A DNA stretch of 64,000 bases, taken from assembly GCA_963787425.1 (NCBI GenBank), contig CAWBCV010000001.1:1426001-1490000 (forward strand). The letters run 5' to 3'. How positions within the stretch are numbered: position 1 is the stretch's first letter; the number at the start of each line of letters is the position of its first letter. The notes beneath the pieces are model-generated. The model saw only the letters and a list, made by a program, of their open reading frames with translations, searched no databases and was not told the origin of the DNA. Of this stretch, positions 35,528 through 42,652 are shown in pieces. The position numbers were made by a program, and so were the translations under genes. The DNA comes from AP-15 sp963787425. GTDB lineage: Bacteria > Pseudomonadota > Alphaproteobacteria > ATCC43930 > CGMCC-115725.

Positions 35528-37672
35528 CAAAGCGGCCATGACTGAGGCGATGATCGGCATGCCCACTTCGTCACGCAAGGTCATCACCGATTCCGGGTGA
35601 AACTGCACGGCGGCGATCGGCAAGCGTTGGTGCTCGAGCGCCATAACGACGCCATCCTCGGTTTCCGCGGTGACCGAAAGCTCCGGCGGGAAGGTGCTGC
35701 GCACCGCATGCAGTGAATGATACCGCCCGACGATGAAATGGCTCGGCAGGCCGCGCAATAGCCGGCCGCCGCGCACGTGGATCGATGACGGCTTGCCGTG
35801 CATGGGTGGGTCGAGCACCGCGAGCGAGCCGCCGAAATATTCGACGATCCCTTGCAGGCCGAGGCAGACCCCGAACACGGGCAGATGGCGCTGGAGAGCG
35901 AGATCGAGGGTCTCGGCCATCCCGAAGTCGGAGGGCCGGCCCGGTCCCGGCGACAGCACGAGGAGAGCGTGACTGGCGCCCGCCCGCAACTCGGCGCGAG
36001 CCAGATCGGGGCGCATCGTCACGACCTCGGCGCCGGTCGTGCGGATGTAATTGGCCAAGGTGTGGACAAAAGAATCTTCGTGATCGATCAACAGCACCCG
36101 GCGACCCTTGCCGATTTCGGCTGCCGCCACCGCGCGGCTGGCGGGTACTGACGTCGTCCCGCGGATCGCGGTGAACATCGCGGCCGCCTTCAAACGAGTC
36201 TCGGCTTCTTCTGCCTGGGGGTCGCTGTCGTAAAGCAATGTCGCCCCGGCGCGGACCTCGGCAACCCCGTCCTTCATGCGGATTGTCCGCAAGGTCAGGC
36301 CGGTGTTCATGTTGCCGTCAAACGTCACTCGGCCGATAGCGCCGCCATACCAGCGACGAGATGATCGCTCCTCCTCCTCGATAAAGCGGATCGCCCAGCG
36401 CTTGGGCGCGCCGGTCACGGTCACCGCCCAGGCATGGCTGAGGAAGCCGTCCAGCGCGTCGAACTCCTCGCGCAGCACACCCTCGACGTGATCGACGGTG
36501 TGGATCAGCCGTGAATAGAGCTCGATCTGGCGTCGCCCGATGACCCGCACGGTGCCCGGCACGCAAACTCGCGACTTGTCGTTCCGATCGACGTCCGTGC
36601 ACATCGTGAGCTCGCTCTCGTCCTTAGCGGAATTGAGCAATTCCCGAATGCGCACGGCGTCTTCGACCGGGTCGCGGCCGCGCGCGATCGTGCCGCTGAT
36701 CGGGCAAGTTTCGATCCGCTTTCCCTCGACCCGGACATACATTTCGGGCGACGCTGCGACCAGAAACTCACCTTCGCCGAGGTTGATCAGAGCGCCGTAC
36801 GGGGCCGGGTTGGCCTGACGCAGCCGGTGAAAGACGACGCTCGGCGGGTCGGCGCAAAAATCCGCGAAGAGCTGACCGGGCACGACCTCGAATAAATCCC
36901 CGCGCATAAAGGCCGCTCTGGCGCGTTCGACCAACGCGGCGTATTCGCCGGGGCCATGGTCGCTCTCGTTCGGGCGGCGGGCCGGCAGATGATGGAGGCC
37001 ATAACGAGCCGGCGGGGTCGAGCGCGGCAGATCGCGTGTCGAAACGCTTCCCACGTCGAATTCGTAGCGATGGGTCGCCGTGACCTGCCGCATGTGGTCG
37101 ACGACGAGGATTTCGTCGGGCAGATAGAGGACGAGATCGCGCTGGTCATCGGGCCGCGGCAGGCGCAACTCCATCGGCTCGAACTGGAACACCAGATCGT
37201 AACCAAAGGCGCCGTAGAACCCGAGGTGCTGGTCCTCGGCACTGCCGAACAGATCGATCAAGGCGCGCAGAACCGAGAACACCGAGGGCTGCCGGCTGCG
37301 GCTCTCCTCCGGGAAACGCTGGTCGGTCTGCTCGATTTCGCCCGCTATCCGATCGCGCCCGACCCGCTCGACGCGGATTGCGCCCAGATCGGCCAGGCAC
37401 TCGGCAATCGGCCCCAACAGAACTCGGCCGCGCTCGTTCAGCGCATCGATCGAGAACCGACGCCCGCGCGCGGTGAAGACCAGCGGCGGGTCGACAAAGC
37501 CCATATCCCACCGCGTATAGCGGCCGGGAAACTCGAAGCTCGAGGAAAACAAGACCCCACGCCGCTCGTCGAGCGATCGGGCCAGGGCGGTATCGGCCGG
37601 CTGATACTCATGGTTGCGGATCTCTCGCGTAACGCGGATGCCGCCATTGGTGACGTAGCTCGTGAGCTTCAT
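35516..37672 (-). CDS. trpE(G): Anthranilate synthase, fused TrpE-TrpG
   Basis: A 718-residue bifunctional enzyme converting chorismate and glutamine to anthranilate, the first step of tryptophan synthesis. The TrpE half (about 1-505) has ASPEMYVRVEGKRIETCPISG, the DVDRNDKSRV block, HAWAVTVTGAPKRWAI and GGAIGRVTFDGNMNTGLTL. The glutamine amidotransferase half (about 525-718) has HEDSFVHTLANY, LSPGPGRP, the nucleophile in FGVCLGLQGIVEYFGG and the HPES dyad. Fused TrpEG is characteristic of Rhizobium, Brucella and Azospirillum relatives. A WWW leader peptide lies upstream. The stop codon is inside an intergenic palindrome. No other trp gene is in the window. Confidence 0.96.
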   Translation of the reverse strand: MKLTSYVTNGGIRVTREIRNHEYQPADTALARSLDERRGVLFSSSFEFPGRYTRWDMGFVDPPLVFTARGRRFSIDALNERGRVLLGPIAECLADLGAIRVERVGRDRIAGEIEQTDQRFPEESRSRQPSVFSVLRALIDLFGSAEDQHLGFYGAFGYDLVFQFEPMELRLPRPDDQRDLVLYLPDEILVVDHMRQVTATHRYEFDVGSVSTRDLPRSTPPARYGLHHLPARRPNESDHGPGEYAALVERARAAFMRGDLFEVVPGQLFADFCADPPSVVFHRLRQANPAPYGALINLGEGEFLVAASPEMYVRVEGKRIETCPISGTIARGRDPVEDAVRIRELLNSAKDESELTMCTDVDRNDKSRVCVPGTVRVIGRRQIELYSRLIHTVDHVEGVLREEFDALDGFLSHAWAVTVTGAPKRWAIRFIEEEERSSRRWYGGAIGRVTFDGNMNTGLTLRTIRMKDGVAEVRAGATLLYDSDPQAEEAETRLKAAAMFTAIRGTTSVPASRAVAAAEIGKGRRVLLIDHEDSFVHTLANYIRTTGAEVVTMRPDLARAELRAGASHALLVLSPGPGRPSDFGMAETLDLALQRHLPVFGVCLGLQGIVEYFGGSLAVLDPPMHGKPSSIHVRGGRLLRGLPSHFIVGRYHSLHAVRSTFPPELSVTAETEDGVVMALEHQRLPIAAVQFHPESVMTLRDEVGMPIIASVMAALPRP

Positions 37673-37733
37673 GGGGATCCCTCCAGTTGGGATCGCCCGG
37701 GGGCCGGGTGGGTTCGCCCTGAATTGCGAAGGC

Positions 37734-37799
37734 CGCCCGGAGTTCCCTGGGCGACCTCAGTTGGAATAAGAGTGTGGCCGCCTTATCTAGACGGGCCAC
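37734..37799 (-). promoter_or_regulatory. trp attenuator region
   Basis: Two stems can be drawn on the minus strand. GTGGCC (37799-37794, overlapping the Trp codons) pairs with GGCCAC (37779-37774) and encloses the leader stop. CGCCC/GGGCG pair at 37753-37749 and 37738-37734. A mutually exclusive antiterminator is plausible but was not resolved, and no clear T-run follows. Ribosome stalling at the Trp codons would disturb the first stem. Confidence 0.5.
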
Positions 37800-37831
37800 C
37801 ACCAAGTCGATGGGTGTGCAAACCTGTTCAT
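37787..37831 (-). CDS. trpL: trp leader peptide
   Basis: A 14-codon frame encodes MNRFAHPSTWWWPV, with three consecutive Trp codons at 37804-37796, close to its stop codon. It lies 115 bp upstream of trpEG on the same strand. Rhizobial trpE(G) genes are known to be attenuated through a leader with a WWW run near its end, and this matches in length, position and composition. A TTGACG at 37874-37869 could be the -35 of its promoter; the ribosome site is weak. Confidence 0.75.
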   Translation of the reverse strand: MNRFAHPSTWWWPV

Positions 37832-37892
37832 CGCACACACGGTACCGTTTTGACCCGTGTATCGCAACCGTCAAATTGCATTGTCCCGTTCG

Positions 37893-37960
37893 CCCCTCAC
37901 CCTCCCGCTTCGCGGGTCCCTCCCTCTCCCCGCATGCGGGGAGAGGGCTGGGGTGAGGGG
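37893..37960. repeat. REP-like palindrome cluster, type 2
   Basis: The element starts CCCCTCACCC and ends GGGTGAGGGG, so its ends are inverted. Inside lie a small CCCGCTTCGCGGG hairpin (37904-37916) and a perfect 26-bp palindrome at 37922-37947. It covers the last 22 codons of the tryptophan dioxygenase gene and its stop. Confidence 0.75.
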
Positions 37961-38874
37961 CCCTGCTCGCTGTCGTACCCGGCGGCGGTGAGGTCGAATT
38001 CCTGGGGGCGGCTGAACATTTCGCTGCGGACGTCCCACAGTTCCGGGTACATCGGCTGCTCGAACAGCTGGTTGGCGGCGGCCCGCAAATACCGCAATCC
38101 AGTCGACCCGCCCGTTCCGGTATTGGCGCCGATCACCCGCGACACGGTCGCCAGGTGCGCGAAGCGCCATTTACGGAACGCGTCTTCCAGATCGACCAGC
38201 TTTTCGCCGAGCTGGTACAACTCCGGCGCGCTGGCGCGATTTCGGTAAACCCAGCTCCAAGCCCGGAACACCGCCGCATACTTGCGGTGCCGGTGCGAAT
38301 AATCTCCCGACCGCGGATCTTCAATGTCGAATGTCGGAAGGGCTCTCGCCATGTACGAGATCACCGCATCGTAAATGGCCGGCGCAGCCAAGGCGCTGCG
38401 CAACCGCTCTTTCTCTTCCTCGCCCTGCGCGTTCTCGAAGACGTCAATGGTGTGCGTGCGGCCGCCGGGCAGCTCGAAGTCGAGGAAGCGGTATTTGAGG
38501 CCGAGCTTGTATTCCAAAATTCTGTACTGAACCGATTGGAAGCCGGAAGCGCCGTCCCGGCCCACCGTCTCCCGGAAGACGGAAAATTCGTCGGGCGTCA
38601 GAGTCGCCATGACGTCCCACGATGAGATCAGGATGTGCTGTATCGCGCTGACCCGCGACAGCCGCTTGAAGGCGATGATGCAATCGGCTTCCTGCGCCTC
38701 TTCCCTCACCAAGGAACTGATCGCGCAGTCGAGTTCGTGAATGGCGAGCTTGAACCACAGCTCATGCTGCTGGTGGATGATGATGAACAGCAGCTCGTCA
38801 TCCGAGCCGGTCTGCAGCTTCTGCGCCGAGAGAAGCTGTTGCAGGCCCAGATAACCAGCGTAGGTATTCTTCAC
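37897..38874 (-). CDS. kynA: Tryptophan 2,3-dioxygenase
   Basis: A 325-residue haem dioxygenase that opens the indole ring of L-tryptophan to N-formylkynurenine, the first step of the kynurenine pathway. Family landmarks are TYAGYLGLQQLLSAQ, IIHQQHELWFKLAIHEL, which contains the distal-pocket histidine, and the SGFQSVQYRILEYKLG region. GDYSHRHRKYAAVFRAW, the late FRKWRFAHLATVSRVIG helix and GTGGSTGLRYLR follow. The start is a GTG 18 bp after the previous gene. The last 22 residues (SPQPSPRMRGEG...) are encoded by an intergenic palindrome and are unlikely to be part of the fold. No kynureninase or formamidase gene is adjacent. Confidence 0.93.
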   Translation of the reverse strand: MKNTYAGYLGLQQLLSAQKLQTGSDDELLFIIIHQQHELWFKLAIHELDCAISSLVREEAQEADCIIAFKRLSRVSAIQHILISSWDVMATLTPDEFSVFRETVGRDGASGFQSVQYRILEYKLGLKYRFLDFELPGGRTHTIDVFENAQGEEEKERLRSALAAPAIYDAVISYMARALPTFDIEDPRSGDYSHRHRKYAAVFRAWSWVYRNRASAPELYQLGEKLVDLEDAFRKWRFAHLATVSRVIGANTGTGGSTGLRYLRAAANQLFEQPMYPELWDVRSEMFSRPQEFDLTAAGYDSEQGPSPQPSPRMRGEGGTREAGG

Positions 38875-38891
38875 GTTCGGCAGCTCGAAGC

Positions 38892-39752
38892 TTAAGCTGC
38901 CGCTGCGTCGACCGCCGCGCGCCTGACGAGCACGATTTTCTGCGCCGACCGGCCGAGGAAGTGGTAGCCGGATCCGCCTTCGGCGAGCATGTCGAGAAAT
39001 TCGTCCGGCTCGGTAATGCGAACAGTCCCGAGAATGTCTGCGCCGCGGCGCAGAAACGCGTCCGGCAACAGACTGACTGTCGGGCCGACCATCGTCACTC
39101 GAGCCGCCGGCTTCGCGAAGCTCAACAGCTCTTCGAGTGTGTCGTTGATCAAAGTCGTGCCGGTGATCAGCAGCACATCGGCCTCGGGAACGACGCTGCT
39201 CGCCTGTTCGGCCGGACGGAAGAAAGGCAGTTCCTCGGGTTTAAGGGTCGCCGACTCTTGTTCCAGCACCAGAAAAGGCTGGCGGCGCCGCTTGAGCTCG
39301 CGGAGGAACGGCACGAAGGCGCCGACGACCACGACGTTTTCGCCGGAGCGTATCTCGGTCGCATCGAACGCATCGATGCCGAGGCGCAGCTCAGTTTCTG
39401 GATGCGGCCGTCGATGCCAGCACGTATCCGCGAGGGCGTTCATCGCCGCGATGCCGACGGCGCGGCGAATACCGTGATCGCCCAGCGCTTCCTTGGCGAG
39501 GTCGAGCGCCGGGCGGCCACGCAGCTTGCCGGGAAACGGCATCGCCATCGCCGATGTCGGACAACAGACCGCCTCGGGGATCGTCTTGATGGGGGTGGCG
39601 CAGGCCCCCGCAACGCCATTGCTGAGCTTCACCCCGCTGAAGAACAGGCCCACAACTGCGCGCTCGACCGTCAGGCCGTCGAGTTCCGAGCCGAGAATTT
39701 CGGGGATCTTGCTAAGAGTCTCGCGCAAGATCGGCTTCTCTCCGGTTTGCAT
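38892..39752 (-). CDS. DUF364 domain protein, putative metal/ligand-chelating
   Basis: A 286-residue protein matching the DUF364 family, whose members have an enolase-N-like and Rossmann-like arrangement and have been suggested to chelate metals. Visible landmarks are VERAVVGLFFSGVKLSNGVAG, GIAAMNALADT, RSGENVVVVGAFVPFLRELK, ADVLLITGTTLINDTLEELL and RVTMVGPTVSLLPDAFLRRG. It lies 18 bp upstream of kynA and is probably co-transcribed with it. No membrane segment or signal peptide is present, so it acts in the cytoplasm. The link to tryptophan breakdown is only positional. Confidence 0.75.
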   Translation of the reverse strand: MQTGEKPILRETLSKIPEILGSELDGLTVERAVVGLFFSGVKLSNGVAGACATPIKTIPEAVCCPTSAMAMPFPGKLRGRPALDLAKEALGDHGIRRAVGIAAMNALADTCWHRRPHPETELRLGIDAFDATEIRSGENVVVVGAFVPFLRELKRRRQPFLVLEQESATLKPEELPFFRPAEQASSVVPEADVLLITGTTLINDTLEELLSFAKPAARVTMVGPTVSLLPDAFLRRGADILGTVRITEPDEFLDMLAEGGSGYHFLGRSAQKIVLVRRAAVDAAAA

Positions 39753-39850
39753 CGTCTGATTCCTTTGCCGCGCGGTCAGTTCAAGTCAAGTTTCGCCGTC
39801 TGAGATGGGCATTGCTCTCCAGTTGCACTATTCGCCTCGCAGAGAGGCGC

Positions 39851-40633
39851 TCATCGCGACCGCGATAGATGGGAGTCCAAGAACGCCCGGGTTTCGACCA
39901 GCGCATCGGCGGCGGCGGCCGGATCGCGACCGACAAAATGGCCGGCGAAGTAGTGAGGTGCCCCAAGCGCATCGAACCCGTGCAATGCTCCGGGATAGCT
40001 TTTGAGCCGCACGACGTGGCCGTTCGGCTGGACGAGGTCGCGCCAGCGCACGCAACGTTCCATTGGGGTCCACTCGTCGGCTTCGCCGATTAAAATCAGT
40101 GTATCGGTCTCAAGCGCCGAGGCCTGTGGATCGCAGCCGGGGTAGAAGGCGACTGCCGCGGCGAAGGGACGCGTCTGTGGGGGCCGCGCCAGGCCCGCAA
40201 GCACCGCCTTCAAGACTGCCCAACCACCGTGGGAGAAACCGATCACCGCGATCTTCTCGGGTCTGACATCGGGGCGCGAGCGCAGGTAATCCGCTGCATT
40301 GAACGCATCCTGCGCTTGCAATCGCGGCGGCACGAGCATTCCTCGATTACAGACCTCGGTGAAATTGCGGGGGCGAAAACTGTCGACCAGCAGCGCGATA
40401 TACCCCCAATCCACCAACTGCCGCGCCCAGCTTCGATAATGCGGTCCGACGCCGTTGCAGCCGTGCAAGACCACCACCGCCGGAAACGGGCCGGCACCAG
40501 GCGGTGTGTACAGCTCGGCGATCGCATTGCTGAACGGTCCACCTACCGCGTTCGCGTTGAATGTCAGCGGCTGCGCTACGGTCACCTCGCTAGCACAAAG
40601 GAAAACGACCAGCCCGACAATTGCGATACCCAT
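39851..40633 (-). CDS. Dienelactone-hydrolase-family secreted hydrolase
   Basis: A 260-residue alpha/beta hydrolase with an N-terminal signal peptide (VGLVVFLCASEVTVAQ). The fold shows AELYTPPGAGPFPAVVVLHGCNG, DWGYIALLVDSF, the nucleophile elbow GFSHGGWAV (Ser instead of the Cys of classical dienelactone hydrolase), IGEADEWTP with the acid, and ALHGFDAL with the catalytic His. It is likely an esterase or lactonase in the periplasm. It sits between the amidase gene, 12 bp upstream, and the DUF364 gene, all leftward, and may form one transcript with them. Confidence 0.85.
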   Translation of the reverse strand: MGIAIVGLVVFLCASEVTVAQPLTFNANAVGGPFSNAIAELYTPPGAGPFPAVVVLHGCNGVGPHYRSWARQLVDWGYIALLVDSFRPRNFTEVCNRGMLVPPRLQAQDAFNAADYLRSRPDVRPEKIAVIGFSHGGWAVLKAVLAGLARPPQTRPFAAAVAFYPGCDPQASALETDTLILIGEADEWTPMERCVRWRDLVQPNGHVVRLKSYPGALHGFDALGAPHYFAGHFVGRDPAAAADALVETRAFLDSHLSRSR

Positions 40634-40645
40634 CAGAACACAAAT

Positions 40646-42046
40646 CTATGCTAGCAGGGGGCGGCGGTTGGGCTGCGTCGCTTCGAAGGCGCGGGCGGCA
40701 CGCAGGACGCGGTCATCGGCGTAGAGCGGGCCGACGATCTGCAGGCCGATCGGCAGCCCGGCGCTCGTCAGGCCGCAAGGAATGCTGGCCGCCGGCTGAC
40801 GGGTCAGGTTGAACGGGTAGCTGAACGGCGACCAGTCGATCCAGTGCCGCTCGGTGGCGGGATCGTTCAGATCCTGCCCGACCGGCAAGGCCGGGACCGG
40901 CATCATCGGGGTCAGCAGCAGATCGTATTTCAGGTGGAACTCCGCCATCTGCCGTGCGAGCGCAGTGCGGACAAGGTCGGCGCCGAGATAATCGACGGCG
41001 CTGATCCGCTTGCCCTCCTCCGCTGTCGCCACCAGGCCGGGGTCGATCACCTCGCGCCGCTTGGCGGGGAACCCCGCGAGAAGTTTTGCTGTCCCCGCTG
41101 CCCACAATTTGAAGAGCGCCTCTCGCGGTGAATCGAAGATCGCGTCGACTTGCTCGACAATTGCGCCGAGCGCCTCGAACTGTCGCGCCGCCTCTGCGGA
41201 TGCGGCGGCGATTTCGGGATCGGCCTTCGCGTAGCCGAGGGTCGGGCTGTAGGCGATCCGCCAGCCCCGTACGCCTTCTTCCAGCCTCGCTGCAGAATCC
41301 TTGTCCTCGGGCGGCAGAGCATAGGGATCGCGGTGGTCGGCGCCCGACAAGACTGTAAGCAGCAGCGCCGCGTCCGCGACGGTTCGGGCCATCGGCCCAA
41401 TATGCGCCAAGAGGCCCATTGGGGAAGGAGGATGGGCGGGCACCCGGCCAAAGCTCGGCTTCAATCCGAAGACGCCGGTAAAGGCGCTGGGGATGCGGAT
41501 CGAGCCTGCGCCATCGCTGCCGACATGCAACGGCCCAATTCCGGCGGCGCAGGCAGCCGCGGCTCCGGCGCTGCTGCCACCGGGCGTGCGCGACAGGTCC
41601 CAGGGATTGCGGGTGATCCCGGTCAGCGGGCTGTCCCCCAACGCTTTCCAGCCGAATTCCGGCGTTGTCGTCTTGCCGATTATTACCGCGCCGGCCTCGC
41701 GCAATCGGGCCGTCGCCGGGGCATCCTCCGACCAGTCCTGATCCGGCTCGACGAGGCGCGAACCGCGCAGAGTCGGAAAGCCGCGCATCAGGATCAAATC
41801 CTTGATCGTCACCGGCACGCCGTCGAGGAGCCCGACCGCTTCGCCGCGGTGCCAGCGTCCCTCGGATTCGAGCGCTGCAGCCAGGGCGCCGTCGCGATCC
41901 ACGACGCAGAACGCGTTGATCTTGGGCTGCAGCGCCTCGAGCCGATCGAGGATCAGCCGGGTCGCCTCGACCGGCGACAGTTCTCGCCTGCGGTAGAGGT
42001 TGAGCAGTGCAACCGCAGAGGCGTAAGCGACATCATTGCCGGGCAT
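40646..42046 (-). CDS. Amidase signature family hydrolase
   Basis: A 466-residue amidase with the Ser-cisSer-Lys triad: the Lys in VTIKDLILMRG, the cis-Ser in DLSRTPGGSSAGAAAACAAG (TPGGSS) and the nucleophile in the same GGSSAG block. The C-terminal part LTPMMPVPALPVGQDLN and PFNLTRQPAASIPCG is typical. It hydrolyses a carboxamide, releasing ammonia, but substrates vary widely in this family. It may work with the downstream dienelactone-hydrolase-like enzyme or provide aryl acids from formanilide-type compounds. Its similarity to kynurenine formamidase is not implied. The ATG at 42046 has an AGGAG site just upstream. Confidence 0.92.
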   Translation of the reverse strand: MPGNDVAYASAVALLNLYRRRELSPVEATRLILDRLEALQPKINAFCVVDRDGALAAALESEGRWHRGEAVGLLDGVPVTIKDLILMRGFPTLRGSRLVEPDQDWSEDAPATARLREAGAVIIGKTTTPEFGWKALGDSPLTGITRNPWDLSRTPGGSSAGAAAACAAGIGPLHVGSDGAGSIRIPSAFTGVFGLKPSFGRVPAHPPSPMGLLAHIGPMARTVADAALLLTVLSGADHRDPYALPPEDKDSAARLEEGVRGWRIAYSPTLGYAKADPEIAAASAEAARQFEALGAIVEQVDAIFDSPREALFKLWAAGTAKLLAGFPAKRREVIDPGLVATAEEGKRISAVDYLGADLVRTALARQMAEFHLKYDLLLTPMMPVPALPVGQDLNDPATERHWIDWSPFSYPFNLTRQPAASIPCGLTSAGLPIGLQIVGPLYADDRVLRAARAFEATQPNRRPLLA

Positions 42047-42077
42047 TGCTCCTCCGTTGTCGTCCCTGCTTTTGATT

Positions 42078-42115
42078 CCCGCCCCCGCGTGCGGGGGAGG
42101 GTTAGGGTGGGGGCT
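42078..42115. repeat. REP-like palindrome, type 1 (left of DUF559)
   Basis: CCCCCGC-GT-GCGGGGG (42082-42097) is followed by GAGGGTTAGGGTGGGGGCT in part. It is an inverted counterpart of the repeat at 42532-42570. The stop codon of the DUF559 gene (TTA at 42102-42104) lies inside it. Confidence 0.8.
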
Positions 42116-42446
42116 CTGTCGCTATGTAGGGACCGAGCGCAGCGGCGATTGATTCAAGAACACCAGCGCGATTCTGGAGAATGTCGTTGTTCCAGAATCG
42201 AAGGACCCGCCAACCGCCTCGGCGCAACGCTTCATCCCGAACATTATGATCACCGGGGCGACCATGCTGTCCACCGTCGGCTTCGATAACCAGTCGTGCT
42301 TCGACGCAAGCAAAGTCTACCATATAGGGCGGAATCGGATGCTGCCGTCTGAAGCGCCAGCCGAGTTGGTCCTTCCGCAGCGCATCCCAAAGGAAACGCT
42401 CCGCATCCGTCATTCTCCGACGCAAACGGCGAGCGCGTCCAGTCAT
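42102..42446 (-). CDS. DUF559 endonuclease-like protein
   Basis: A 114-residue protein of the DUF559 family, related to the very-short-patch-repair and PD-(D/E)xK nuclease fold. Landmarks are RRRMTDAERFLWDALRKDQ, WRFRRQHPIPPYMVDFACVE, the acidic VIEADGGQHG core (E-x-D with QH) and RRGGWRVLRFWNNDIL. The start MTGRARRLRR at 42446 agrees with the family; an ATG six codons upstream is possible. The last residues EPPP and the stop codon are encoded by the left palindrome. With the matching inverted palindrome on the other side the gene is fully framed by repeats, which suggests the repeats and gene travel together. Substrate and biological role are unknown. Confidence 0.82.
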   Translation of the reverse strand: MTGRARRLRRRMTDAERFLWDALRKDQLGWRFRRQHPIPPYMVDFACVEARLVIEADGGQHGRPGDHNVRDEALRRGGWRVLRFWNNDILQNRAGVLESIAAALGPYIATEPPP

Positions 42447-42531
42447 AGCGGTACCGCCTCGCACGACTCCAAATCTCCGCTTTCAGCCGCGGAAAAGCTG
42501 CCGGAGCTTCGCGATCGCGACAGGTCCAGTG

Positions 42532-42570
42532 AGCCCCCACCCTAGCCCTCCCCCGCGGGCGGGGGAGGGA
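42532..42570. repeat. REP-like palindrome, type 1 (right of DUF559)
   Basis: AGCCCCCACCCTAGCCCTC leads into CCCCCGC-GG-GCGGGGG (42550-42565). Read on the other strand it matches the left repeat almost base for base over some 36 positions. The pair therefore forms long inverted ends around a 490-bp unit. Confidence 0.8.
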
Positions 42571-42652
42571 ATTCGGCGGTCCAGTTTTTGCACTGTCGTG
42601 CCCGACATGGATCGCGTAAGTTCGCCGGAACAACATACCGGACAGGGAAAGC

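Noticed and set aside
36956..38248. 430-codon plus-strand frame across trpEG, leader region and kynA
   Set aside because: It is antisense to two well-identified genes and passes through non-coding palindromes.
42078..42570. Reading the DUF559 unit as an ordinary restriction-modification system
   Set aside because: There is no methyltransferase or specificity gene nearby, and the unit is only about 490 bp long.
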